A stretch of DNA of 58,052 bases. Source: an uncultured Lachnospiraceae bacterium. GTDB lineage: Bacteria > Bacillota > Clostridia > Lachnospirales > Lachnospiraceae. Below, piece after piece: positions 17,476 to 24,748 of this stretch (within the stretch, counting starts at the first letter, position 1; each line of letters begins with the position of its first letter). The stretch spans positions 1-58,052 of the forward strand of contig CAKNHF010000019.1 in assembly GCA_930972465.1 (NCBI GenBank), read 5' to 3'. The position numbers were made by a program, and so were the translations under genes. The notes under the pieces are model-generated. The model was not told where the DNA came from. It was given only the letters and a program-made list of their open reading frames with translations, and made no database searches.

Positions 17476-17994
17476 ATGAATTACAGAAGAATTATCATCA
17501 GTATTCTTGATTCTCTGGGCGCGAACAAGTCATATAGAGGTTATGATTACGTTGTATACGGCATGCAGTTAATGCTGGAAGACGAGGAATGTGTGACGTG
17601 CATTACAAAATCCCTCTATATTGATATTGCGAAATATTACCACACTACATGGAATTGCGTGGAAAAGAATATCAGAACACTTGTCAAAGATATATGGAAT
17701 TCCGGTAACAGAGATCTGTTCAGAATCATATTCAGAAAATCGGTTAGAGAGAAAAAGCCGACAAATAAAGAATTTTTCAAATACATCTATGAGTACATTT
17801 CTGAGATGGACAGAAAAGGAGAAAATGAGCGTTCATGGATCTCGGTAATCTGTCCGATTTCAAATCAATACTGCGAGTCGCTTTCGGTCTATTACACAAA
17901 ACTTCTGAGCGTGCTGGATGATACGCAGACAAATATTGTACAGAATGAAAAAAGTGGGAAGTCCGTAAAAGCGGAATTCCCACTTGAGTGCTGA
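17476..17994 (+). CDS. Stand-alone Spo0A C-terminal-domain protein
   Basis: A 172-residue protein that reads as the DNA-binding effector domain of the sporulation master regulator Spo0A, without the receiver domain. Matching segments include KSYRGYDYVVYGMQLM (Spo0A: KGYQYLREAI), SLYIDIAKYYHTTWNCVEKNIR (recognition-helix region), IWNSGNRDLF and KKPTNKEFFKYI. A 50-residue C-terminal extension follows, with no recognised domain. The longer frame from 17359 is rejected because GGGAGG lies eight bases before the ATG at 17476. Its last codons overlap the terminator of the convergent tRNA. Being receiver-less, it would not need phosphorylation. Confidence 0.82.
   Translation: MNYRRIIISILDSLGANKSYRGYDYVVYGMQLMLEDEECVTCITKSLYIDIAKYYHTTWNCVEKNIRTLVKDIWNSGNRDLFRIIFRKSVREKKPTNKEFFKYIYEYISEMDRKGENERSWISVICPISNQYCESLSVYYTKLLSVLDDTQTNIVQNEKSGKSVKAEFPLEC
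17948..17985 (-). terminator. Terminator of tRNA-Ser, inside the convergent gene
   Basis: Read on the minus strand, AAGTGGGAA-CCG pairs with CGG-TTCCCACTT and is followed by TTTTT. It lies wholly within the final codons of the Spo0A-domain gene on the plus strand. Confidence 0.8.
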
Positions 17995-17999
17995 AAGAG

Positions 18000-18085
18000 C
18001 GGAGACGGAGGGATTCGAACCCTCGTGCCCCGGAGGGCAAACGCATTTCGAGTGCGCCCCGTTATGACCACTTCGATACGTCTCC
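18000..18085 (-). tRNA. tRNA-Ser(CGA)
   Basis: An 86-base class II tRNA. The acceptor stem is GGAGACG/CGTCTCC with discriminator G. The anticodon loop CTCGAAA gives anticodon CGA (codon UCG). The T-arm is GAGGG-TTCGAAT-CCCTC, and a long variable arm is present as expected for serine. CCA is not encoded. A rho-independent terminator lies 15 bases downstream. Confidence 0.96.
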
Positions 18086-18230
18086 ATTCTGCTGTGAAAA
18101 GAATGAAAAACAAAAGTTCTCTTTCACAGCTTATTTATTATATCAGACTTTCCTGCAAAAGAAAAGCACGAATTAAAAAAAGTTTTTTCGCTGAATAACA
18201 GAACAATGGAAAAAAATACCTGATATTCTC

Positions 18231-18258
18231 TTGTATTTCCGGGAAAATATACTATAAT
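18231..18258 (+). promoter_or_regulatory. Promoter of ldh
   Basis: TTGTAT (18231-18236), 16-bp spacer, TATAAT (18253-18258). The leader is about 85 bases. No Rex-type operator is seen here, unlike the other dehydrogenase gene at 56831. Confidence 0.6.
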
Positions 18259-18349
18259 ATAGACATGGATAAATCCTACTAAAATACTAGGAACAAAATA
18301 TGTGGGGGATATCCGGGATAATATGGAAATGGAAGAGGAGGAACAGCAC

Positions 18350-19291
18350 ATGATAAATATACAGAAAGTGGCCGTAATAGGCTGTGGATTTGTGGGATCA
18401 ACGATTGCGTATACGCTGATGCAGAAAGGAATATTTTCAGAGATGGTTCTTCTGGATGCAAATCAGCCAAAGGCAGAAGGAGAGGCAATGGATATCAGCC
18501 ACGGACTGCCCTTTGCGCACGCCATGGAAATATCGGCGGGTACGTATGAAGATATTGCTGATGCAGCGGTGGTGATCATCACGGCGGGAGCGAATCAGAA
18601 ACCGGGGGAGACGAGACTTGATCTGGTCCAGAAGAATTCACGGATCATGAGATCTATCATCGGGGAGATCAAACGGGTGAAATGCGAGGGAATCCTTCTT
18701 ATTGTGTCAAATCCGGTGGATATCCTGACACAGGTAGCGCTTGTTGAATCCGGATTTCCGAAAGAACGGGTAATCGGTTCCGGGACTGTTCTGGATACGG
18801 CAAGGCTGAAATATCTGATAAGTGAAAAACTGAATGTAGACAGTCGGAATGTTCACGCCTTTATTGCCGGTGAACACGGCGACAGCGAACTTGCAGTGTG
18901 GAGCTGCGCCAATATTTACGGGATCGGACTGGAAGACTTTGCCAGAATGAAGGGATTCGGAGACTTTGAAAAAGAAAAGGACGAGATCTACCATGCGGTG
19001 AGAGACAGTGCGTATGAGATCATTGAAAGGAAAGCCGCAACATATTACGGAATAGGAATGGCAGCGGCGAGGATCGCGGAAGCTGTTGTAAGAGACAGTC
19101 ATACGGTAATGCCGGTGTCGGTTTCGCTGAACGGGGAATACGGGCTTGAAGGGCTTTGTCTCAGTATTCCTTCCATTGTCGGAGGAAGAGGCGCGGAACA
19201 GATTCTGGAGATAGATTTCAATAACGATGAAATGGAAAAACTGAGGAATTCTGCCGAGGAACTGAAAAAGGTGCTGGGGCAGATCAGGTAA
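18350..19291 (+). CDS. ldh: L-lactate dehydrogenase
   Basis: A 313-residue NAD-dependent L-lactate dehydrogenase that regenerates NAD+ by reducing pyruvate. The Rossmann motif is VIGCGFVGSTIA. The substrate loop is AGANQKPGETR, with Gln83 at the position that sets lactate against malate specificity. Later come SNPVDILT and the catalytic GEHGDSE. The frame opens at 18302, but GAGGAGG eight bases before the ATG at 18350 fixes the start (MINIQKV). It is monocistronic, with a promoter 90 bases upstream and a terminator shared with the convergent dtxR-type gene. Confidence 0.93.
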   Translation: MINIQKVAVIGCGFVGSTIAYTLMQKGIFSEMVLLDANQPKAEGEAMDISHGLPFAHAMEISAGTYEDIADAAVVIITAGANQKPGETRLDLVQKNSRIMRSIIGEIKRVKCEGILLIVSNPVDILTQVALVESGFPKERVIGSGTVLDTARLKYLISEKLNVDSRNVHAFIAGEHGDSELAVWSCANIYGIGLEDFARMKGFGDFEKEKDEIYHAVRDSAYEIIERKAATYYGIGMAAARIAEAVVRDSHTVMPVSVSLNGEYGLEGLCLSIPSIVGGRGAEQILEIDFNNDEMEKLRNSAEELKKVLGQIR

Positions 19292-19329
19292 AGCGGAAAA
19301 ATCCGGAGTTTCTGTTCTGATGAATTGAA

Positions 19330-19364
19330 AACGGATGCAGGTCAGTTGTCTGCATCCGTTTTTT
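19330..19364. terminator. Bidirectional terminator between ldh and the DtxR gene
   Basis: A perfect 11-bp stem (AACGGATGCAG / CTGCATCCGTT) is followed by TTTT on the plus strand, with T-rich sequence on the minus strand as well. The stop codon of the minus-strand gene lies in the loop. Confidence 0.85.
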
Positions 19365-19728
19365 CTTTAATATGCTTTTTGATTGCTTCAAAACTTTCTG
19401 CGCTGATCACATGTTCAATACGGCATGCATCATCTACGGCGACTTGAGGGTCAACCCCAAGGCGCTTCAGCCAGGAGGAGAGCAGAGTATGCCGTTCGTA
19501 AATCCGATCGGCGATCTCTTTTCCGGATTCTGTCAGTGTGATATATCCCTCGGGAGACACAACGATATGGTGATTCTCTCTCAGCTTTTTCATTGCTACA
19601 CTGACACTTGACTTCTTAAAGTTAAGTTCTGTTGCAATATCTACAGAACGGACAACCGGAAGAGTCTGACTCAGCATGAGAATCGTCTCAAGATAGTTTT
19701 CAGCAGATTCATTTACATGCACAGGCAT
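19342..19728 (-). CDS. DtxR/MntR-family metal-dependent regulator
   Basis: A 128-residue iron- or manganese-dependent repressor. The winged-helix domain spans about 1-70 (SAENYLETILMLSQ, VDIATELNFKKSSVSVAMKKLRE, with wing GYITLTESGKEIA). The dimerisation and metal domain follows, with ligand-like residues in ERHTLLSSWL and DDACRIEHVISAESFEAI. There is no SH3-like third domain, so it resembles the short MntR/IdeR class. It is divergent from feoA, which suggests control of ferrous-iron uptake. GAGGTGAG precedes the ATG, and a minus-strand promoter with TTGACA is present in the shared region. Metal identity cannot be told from sequence. Confidence 0.9.
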   Translation of the reverse strand: MPVHVNESAENYLETILMLSQTLPVVRSVDIATELNFKKSSVSVAMKKLRENHHIVVSPEGYITLTESGKEIADRIYERHTLLSSWLKRLGVDPQVAVDDACRIEHVISAESFEAIKKHIKEKTDADN

Positions 19729-19839
19729 AGATTCTCACCTCGATTTTACATATTTTTCGCATGATTACTGTCAACAAGTATAACATAACTCAAAAGTAAC
19801 ATCAAATAAATTTTCTGCACAAATATTATCGTAAAAGGA

Positions 19840-19871
19840 TTGACAAATGGAAAATGTTAGTTTAAACTTAC
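19840..19871 (+). promoter_or_regulatory. feoA promoter with GTTAG-type operator
   Basis: TTGACA (19840-19845), 17-bp spacer, TAAACT (19863-19868). The palindromic box GTTAGTTTAAACTTAC (19856-19871) covers the -10, a classic repressor position. The same box recurs at feoB, at the gene at 34198 and at enolase. The adjacent DtxR-family protein is the likely binder (inference). Confidence 0.65.
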
Positions 19872-19944
19872 AGTCGTTAGATGTGACGAGCGAGCTGGAG
19901 CATAAGCTCCCGCCGGGATATAAAAATGAGAGGGCTGAATTAAA

Positions 19945-20157
19945 ATGACTTTACTGGACGCAAAAGAAGGCGAAGAGTACATCGTAAAAGATATCACGAC
20001 AGATGACGAGGAGCTGGAAGCGTTCCTGTTTTCTCTGGGCTGTTACAGCGGGGAACCGATCACTGTGGTTTCGAGAGTGAGAGGCGGCTGTGTGGTATCC
20101 ATCAAAGATGGAAGATATAATATTGATACTGATTTAGCGAAAGCTATTTCAATATAA
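19945..20157 (+). CDS. feoA: Ferrous iron transport protein FeoA
   Basis: A 70-residue SH3-like FeoA protein, the small cytoplasmic partner of the FeoB ferrous iron transporter. Typical features are the start MTLLDAKEGEEYIVKDI, LFSLGCYSGEPITVVSR and the final GGCVVSIKDGRYNIDTDLAKAI. The ribosome site is weak (AGAGGG some 14 bases upstream). The leader contains a small GGAGC/GCTCC hairpin. A terminator separates it from feoB, so feoA can be expressed alone. Confidence 0.93.
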   Translation: MTLLDAKEGEEYIVKDITTDDEELEAFLFSLGCYSGEPITVVSRVRGGCVVSIKDGRYNIDTDLAKAISI

Positions 20158-20165
20158 AATAAAAG

Positions 20166-20198
20166 AAAAAAATAGCGATTCGGTTTGCTATTTTTTTT
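20166..20198 (+). terminator. Terminator between feoA and feoB
   Basis: AAATAGC pairs with GCTATTT around a 10-base loop and is followed by more T residues (eight in the run). Its place inside the iron operon suggests feoA transcripts mostly end here. Confidence 0.8.
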
Positions 20199-20224
20199 GA
20201 AACAGGGTTAGTTTATTCTAATCC
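20197..20224 (+). promoter_or_regulatory. Putative feoB promoter with second GTTAG-type box
   Basis: TTGAAA (20197-20202), 16-bp spacer, TAATCC (20219-20224). The box GTTAGTTTATTCTAAT (20207-20222) overlaps spacer and -10. It shares its first nine bases with the feoA box. Confidence 0.55.
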
Positions 20225-20247
20225 GGATAAAGGAGGAGATTTGTAAG

Positions 20248-22245
20248 ATGAGAATTGCTTTTGCAGGGAATCCGAACAGCGGAAAAACCACCATGTACAA
20301 TGCTCTGACGGGAAGAAATGAACGCGTTGGAAACTGGGCCGGTGTTACGGTAGAGCGAAAGGAAAGCCTGATCAAAAAGGCTTATTATGACGGGACGGAG
20401 GAACTGGTTGCGGTAGACCTTCCGGGGGCGTATTCCATGTCACCTTTTACTTCGGAGGAGAGCATCACCAGCAGCTATGTAAAGAATGAACATCCGGATG
20501 CGATCATCAATATCGTGGATGCGACAAACTTAAGCAGAAGCCTCTTTTTCACAACACAGCTTCTGGAACTCGGAGTTCCTGTTGTAGTGGCTCTCAACAA
20601 GAGTGACATAACCGATAAGAAGCAGACAAAGATCAATGAAAAACTTCTTTCGGAAAAGCTGGGGTGTCCGGTAATAAGGACGATTTCCACATCATCGGGG
20701 CATGTTGGTCTGAAAGAAGCTGTTGAAGCGGCCGCTTCCTTAAAGGGAAAGGGACAGAAAGCTCCATATGTTCAGGCGGACATTGATCTGCATGATAAAA
20801 ATGCGGTTGAGGCTGCTGACAGAAAGCGTTTTGATTTCGTCAACAGTATTGTAAAGCAGGTAGAGAAGAGAAAAGTCTTTACAAAGGATAAGAATGTACA
20901 GGATAAGATCGACAGCATCATCACACACAAGATCATAGGTATTCCGATTTTTGCAGTTGTGATTTTCCTCGTGTTCTACATATCTCAGACTACTCTGGGA
21001 ACCTGGATCGCCGACTGGCTTGTCGGATGGATCGAGACATTCCAGGGATGGGTCGGCGGAATGATGGAAAATGCAAATCCGCTGTTGTATGCGATCCTGG
21101 TTGATGGTATCATTGGCGGTGTCGGAGCAGTTGTGGGCTTCCTGCCTCTTGTAATGGTAATGTATTTTCTGATTGCACTCCTGGAAGACTGCGGATATAT
21201 GGCACGTGCAACTGTTGTGCTGGACCCGATCTTCAAGAGAGTGGGACTTTCCGGCAAATCCGTTATCCCTATGGTAATCGGTACCGGATGCGCAATCCCG
21301 GGCGTTATGGCTTCCCGTACGATCCGCAACGAGAGAGAGCGCAGAACAACTGCGATGCTCACACCGTTTATGCCGTGCGGTGCGAAGATTCCTGTTATTG
21401 CACTTTTTGCAGGAGCGTTCTTTGCGGATGCATGGTGGGTATCAGCTACGATGTACCTGGTAGGAATTGTTCTGGTCCTTCTCGGAGCACTGCTTGTTAA
21501 GAGAATCACAGGACAGAAGTACCGTAAATCTTTCTTTATCATTGAACTTCCGGAGTATAAGATCCCGAGCCTGAAGCGGGCATGCGTCTCCATGCTGGAA
21601 CGTGGTAAGGCATATATTATCAAGGCGGGAACGATCATCCTGGTCTGCAACACGGTTGTACAGATTATGCAGAGCTTTAACTGGCAGTTCCAGCTTGTGG
21701 AAGAAGGTGCGGAGAGTACTTCTATCCTGGCAAGCATCGCGCATCCGATTTCCATTCTGTTCATTCCGCTGGGATTCGGCGTATGGCAGCTTGCGGCGGC
21801 AGCAGTTACAGGATTTATTGCAAAAGAAAACGTAGTTGGTACGCTGGCTGTTGTTTACGGTGTTACAAACCTGATAGATACAGATGCACTGGCTCTGGTC
21901 GGAAGCGGAAATGAAGTTGCTACGATCATGGGGCTTACAAAAGCGGCAGCTCTTGCATACCTGATGTTCAATCTTTACACTCCGCCGTGTTTTGCGGCTC
22001 TCGGAGCAATGAATTCGGAGATGAAGAGTGGAAAATGGCTGTTTGGCGGTATCTGTCTCCAGCTTGCGACCGGTTATACAGTGGCGTTCTTTGTATATCA
22101 GATCGGAACTCTGGCTACGACAGGGGCTCTTGGAACTGCCTTTGTTCCGGGACTCATCGCGATTCTGGTATTCGCGGCTGTCATCATATGGAGAATTCGC
22201 AGGTCCGATCAGGAATTTGCGGCAGAATACAGCCTGCATGCGTAA
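20248..22245 (+). CDS. feoB: Ferrous iron transporter FeoB
   Basis: A 665-residue membrane transporter for Fe2+ with an N-terminal G domain. G1 is GNPNSGKTT (7-15), G3 is VDLPGAYSM, G4 is LNKSD. The membrane part begins at about residue 230 (IGIPIFAVVIFLVFYI). It carries the two Gate-type repeats, including ATVVLDPIFKRVGLSGKSVIPMVIGTGCAIPG split over residues about 330-360, and FMPCGAKIPVIALFAGAFF. The start follows GGAGGAG. The length is at the short end for FeoB. Two Cys-rich/HMA genes and a Fur-type gene follow in the same direction. Confidence 0.96.
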   Translation: MRIAFAGNPNSGKTTMYNALTGRNERVGNWAGVTVERKESLIKKAYYDGTEELVAVDLPGAYSMSPFTSEESITSSYVKNEHPDAIINIVDATNLSRSLFFTTQLLELGVPVVVALNKSDITDKKQTKINEKLLSEKLGCPVIRTISTSSGHVGLKEAVEAAASLKGKGQKAPYVQADIDLHDKNAVEAADRKRFDFVNSIVKQVEKRKVFTKDKNVQDKIDSIITHKIIGIPIFAVVIFLVFYISQTTLGTWIADWLVGWIETFQGWVGGMMENANPLLYAILVDGIIGGVGAVVGFLPLVMVMYFLIALLEDCGYMARATVVLDPIFKRVGLSGKSVIPMVIGTGCAIPGVMASRTIRNERERRTTAMLTPFMPCGAKIPVIALFAGAFFADAWWVSATMYLVGIVLVLLGALLVKRITGQKYRKSFFIIELPEYKIPSLKRACVSMLERGKAYIIKAGTIILVCNTVVQIMQSFNWQFQLVEEGAESTSILASIAHPISILFIPLGFGVWQLAAAAVTGFIAKENVVGTLAVVYGVTNLIDTDALALVGSGNEVATIMGLTKAAALAYLMFNLYTPPCFAALGAMNSEMKSGKWLFGGICLQLATGYTVAFFVYQIGTLATTGALGTAFVPGLIAILVFAAVIIWRIRRSDQEFAAEYSLHA

Positions 22246-22333
22246 ATATAGCAGATGAGAATATAGTCAGTGGTGGACAGAGAAAAGGTGCTTTGTCCAC
22301 CGCTTGACGTTAAAGCAGAGAGGACGGTATTTC

Positions 22334-22708
22334 ATGGCAAATGTTATAGCAGTGATTATTCTTGTGATTTTAGTCGGAAGCGCGGTCGCATATATAATAA
22401 ATGCGAAGAAAAAAGGCGTAAAGTGTATCGGATGTCCTGCCGGGGGAAACTGCCCCGGAAGCGGGAAAATGCCGAAGAAGAAACTTGAAGGTCGGGTGAT
22501 CGGCAGAAAGATGATGAAGATCTCTGGAATGAACTGTGCACACTGCGCGACGGACGTGACGATGATTCTGAATCAGATAGACGGTGTCCGGGCAGAGGTG
22601 AATCTTGCAAAGGGCAGTGCGAAGATATCATATGACAGGACAGTAGGAGATGATGTTCTGAGAAATGCAGTGGAGAAAATAGGATATCATGTGACCAGCA
22701 TATCCTAA
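22334..22708 (+). CDS. FeoB-associated Cys-rich membrane protein fused to HMA domain, copy 1
   Basis: A 124-residue two-part protein. The N-terminus (MANVIAVIILVILVGSAVAY, then IINAKKKGVKCIGCPAGGNCPG) matches the small FeoB-associated Cys-rich membrane protein family: one helix, then clustered Cys31, Cys34 and Cys40. After a basic linker (KMPKKKLEGR) comes a heavy-metal-associated domain with the metal loop GMNCAHC (Cys68, Cys71) and the usual end AVEKIGYHV. The start is ATG 22334, preceded by AGAGG; the frame open from 22304 lacks a site. It could tether a metallochaperone next to FeoB. That role is inferred. Confidence 0.85.
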   Translation: MANVIAVIILVILVGSAVAYIINAKKKGVKCIGCPAGGNCPGSGKMPKKKLEGRVIGRKMMKISGMNCAHCATDVTMILNQIDGVRAEVNLAKGSAKISYDRTVGDDVLRNAVEKIGYHVTSIS

Positions 22709-22743
22709 AGTTTTAAAATCGGGAAGATGAAAGAAGGAACGTT

Positions 22744-23118
22744 ATGGAAAACGTGATCATTATACTTATTCTGGTCGTTTTACTCAGTTTTGCGGTAAAA
22801 AATTCCATTAAACATTTTAAGGGGGAGGGCGCCTGCTGCGGAGGCGGTTCCGGATCCGTCAGAACAAAAAAACCAAAGAAAAAGAAGCTTGACGGTCCGG
22901 TGATCGGAAAGCGGACCATAGAGATATCCGGAATGCACTGCCGGAACTGTGTCAACAGTGTGACGAGAGCTCTGAACAGCATAGACGGTGTGGCGGCAAA
23001 GGTAAGTCTGCGTGACAGCAGGGCGGACGTGCTGCTGGACCGTATGGTCGATGAGAATGACCTGAGGCATGCTGTGGAGGGAGCGGGATTCAAGGTTATC
23101 AGCATAAAATCGTCATAA
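22744..23118 (+). CDS. FeoB-associated Cys-rich membrane protein fused to HMA domain, copy 2
   Basis: A tandem paralog of the preceding gene, also 124 residues. It has an N-terminal helix (MENVIIILILVVLLSFAV), a Cys pair (GACCGGG, Cys31-Cys32), a strongly basic linker (KKPKKKKLDGP) and an HMA domain with GMHCRNC (Cys66, Cys69). The short motif PVIGK before the HMA is shared with copy 1 (RVIGR). Compared with copy 1 it has lost the CxGCP...C pattern for CC, so the two may bind different metals. It is 35 bases after copy 1 and 30 before the Fur-type gene. Confidence 0.85.
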   Translation: MENVIIILILVVLLSFAVKNSIKHFKGEGACCGGGSGSVRTKKPKKKKLDGPVIGKRTIEISGMHCRNCVNSVTRALNSIDGVAAKVSLRDSRADVLLDRMVDENDLRHAVEGAGFKVISIKSS

Positions 23119-23148
23119 CGGCCGTGGGAAGGCTGATGGGAGGTAGCT

Positions 23149-23571
23149 GTGAGCAAGAAGGAACAGATTATTGAAAAACTGAAAGAAAACGGATGCCGTA
23201 TCACAAAGCAGCGTCTCATGTTGATTGATATTATTCTTGAAAATGACTGCTCGAGCTGTAAGGAGATCTTTTATAAAGCATCAAAGTGCGATGCTAAGAT
23301 CGGCGTGGCTACTGTGTACCGCATGATCAATGCGCTGGAGGAAATCGGAGCGATCAGCCGCAGGAATATGTATAAGGTGGAGTGCTCGGAAGACTGCCAG
23401 CCTGAGTATGGATGTCTGATTGTTCTGGACGATGATACTACATACCATCTGTCGCCGGGAAACTGGAATCAGGTGATTCAGGAAGGGTTGAAGCGGTGCG
23501 GCTATCTGAAGAATCAGAAGATTGCGAAAATTGAAGTACAGAATCCTCCGCAGGGGTCTGCGAAGGTTTGA
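23149..23571 (+). CDS. Atypical Fur-family regulator
   Basis: A 140-residue protein with a Fur winged-helix domain at the N-terminus (GCRITKQRLMLIDIIL, IGVATVYRMINALEEIGAISR). The C-terminal half is unusual for Fur. There is no HxH motif and only one histidine (His100), and the structural-zinc CxxC pairs are not in place. Instead there are eight cysteines (16, 34, 37, 47, 79, 83, 89, 117). It may sense something other than Fe2+ through His/Asp/Glu ligands, such as thiols, an Fe-S centre or another metal. The start is GTG behind GGGAGG. It closes the feoB cluster and is followed by two hairpins. Confidence 0.85.
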   Translation: MSKKEQIIEKLKENGCRITKQRLMLIDIILENDCSSCKEIFYKASKCDAKIGVATVYRMINALEEIGAISRRNMYKVECSEDCQPEYGCLIVLDDDTTYHLSPGNWNQVIQEGLKRCGYLKNQKIAKIEVQNPPQGSAKV

Positions 23572-23597
23572 CCGGACTGTTTGGAGGTCCGGTTTTT
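23571..23597 (+). terminator. Terminator after Fur-family gene
   Basis: ACCGGAC pairs with GTCCGGT around a 9-base loop, followed by TTTT. It starts at the last base of the stop codon. Confidence 0.75.
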
Positions 23598-23643
23598 CTA
23601 TGCAGACATACCGTCGGGAAAAAATAATCTGTCTCCGAGTGTG

Positions 23644-23671
23644 GAATCCTGTGCAGCAGGATTCTTTTTTT
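23644..23671 (+). terminator. Second terminator before the fru promoter
   Basis: GAATCCTG pairs with CAGGATTC and a run of seven T follows. It insulates the fru promoter from upstream reading. Confidence 0.85.
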
Positions 23672-23680
23672 GCGTATTTA

Positions 23681-23778
23681 TGAACGAAAATGAACGATTA
23701 TGAATTATGCATAAAAATTAAACTCTCAATTTGTGAACTATTATGATTGAAAATGAATGAATATGAATGTATAATGAA
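23681..23778 (+). repeat. Phased ATGAA repeats in fru promoter region
   Basis: Imperfect repeats of the form ATGAACGA/ATGAATGA occur with TGA at 23681, 23691 and 23701, then 23734, 23744, 23754 and 23764, with a weaker one at 23775. Within each group the step is exactly 10 bp, and the groups are 33 bp apart. This fits binding of several DeoR-family subunits to one DNA face, so it is a likely operator for the fruR product. Confidence 0.65.
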
Positions 23779-23803
23779 ATCATCAAGAGGAGGTAAAACA
23801 AAG

Positions 23804-24706
23804 ATGATCTACACAGTTACATTTAACCCTTCACTGGACTACATTGTTGAAACAGAGGGATTCAAACTGGGAAATACGAACCGGACCGTATCGGAGCGGA
23901 TCCTGCCGGGAGGAAAGGGAATCAATGTCTCCACTGTCCTCAAGAATCTTGGGATAGAGAGCACGGCGCTGGGGTTCGCCGCAGGCTTTACAGGGGATGA
24001 GATCCGGCGCAGAGTAGAGGAACTGGGATTCCGAAGCGAGTTTATCGAAGTAGATAATGGTTTCTCCAGGATCAATGTAAAAATGAAGGAATTTGACGGG
24101 ACAGAGATTAACGGGCAGGGTCCGGTTATCGGCAGCGGCGCCATTAAGGCTTTGATGCAGAAGCTGGATAAGCTTGGAGAAGGCGATACACTTGTGCTGG
24201 CAGGAAGCATTCCTTCCAGTATGCCGGATTCGATTTACAGTGATATCCTTGCCGCACTCCAGGACAGAGGCATCACTTTCGTGGTGGATGCGACGAAAGA
24301 TCTGCTGCTCAATGTCCTTGAGTATCATCCGTTTCTGATTAAGCCCAATCACCATGAACTGGGAGAGATTTTCGGGGTGACTCTGGAAGAGAGAGAGGAT
24401 GTGATCCCATATGCCCGGCAGCTTCAGGAGAAAGGCGCGGAGAATGTTCTTGTCTCTATGGGAGGAAGAGGCGCGGTTCTTCTCGATGCCGGACAGCAGG
24501 TGCATATGCTCCCTGTTCCGAAAGGAAAGCTGGTAAATGCTGTTGGTTCCGGTGACTCCATGGTAGCAGGATTTATCGCAGGATGGACAGAGAGAAAAGA
24601 TTATGAACACGCATTTAAGATGGGGATCGCGGCGGGAAGCGCAAGCGCATTCTCAGAGCTTCTGGCGACAGAAGAGGAGATCAGAGCGCTTTATGAAAAA
24701 CTGTAA
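23804..24706 (+). CDS. fruK: 1-phosphofructokinase
   Basis: A 300-residue PfkB-family kinase converting fructose 1-phosphate to fructose 1,6-bisphosphate. The motifs are YTVTFNPSLDYIV, LPGGKGINVSTVLKNLG (substrate site) and NAVGSGDSMVAGF (ATP site and catalytic Asp). The identity as 1-PFK instead of tagatose-6-phosphate kinase rests on its partner, the fructose PTS gene 42 bases downstream. GAGGAGG before the ATG at 23804 sets the start; an earlier in-frame ATG at 23747 lies inside the operator repeats. Confidence 0.94.
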   Translation: MIYTVTFNPSLDYIVETEGFKLGNTNRTVSERILPGGKGINVSTVLKNLGIESTALGFAAGFTGDEIRRRVEELGFRSEFIEVDNGFSRINVKMKEFDGTEINGQGPVIGSGAIKALMQKLDKLGEGDTLVLAGSIPSSMPDSIYSDILAALQDRGITFVVDATKDLLLNVLEYHPFLIKPNHHELGEIFGVTLEEREDVIPYARQLQEKGAENVLVSMGGRGAVLLDAGQQVHMLPVPKGKLVNAVGSGDSMVAGFIAGWTERKDYEHAFKMGIAAGSASAFSELLATEEEIRALYEKL

Positions 24707-24748
24707 AAGCGATCGGTTAAAATAAGTTGTGAAAGGAAGGAAACCAAG

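Noticed and set aside
18260-18300. Rex box before ldh at 18350
   Set aside because: No TTGTTAA or TTAACAA half-site is seen; the CCTA/TAGG repeat there does not fit Rex.
23681-23778. CRISPR-like array before fruK
   Set aside because: Units are only about 10 bp with no spacers and no cas genes; they read as phased operator repeats.
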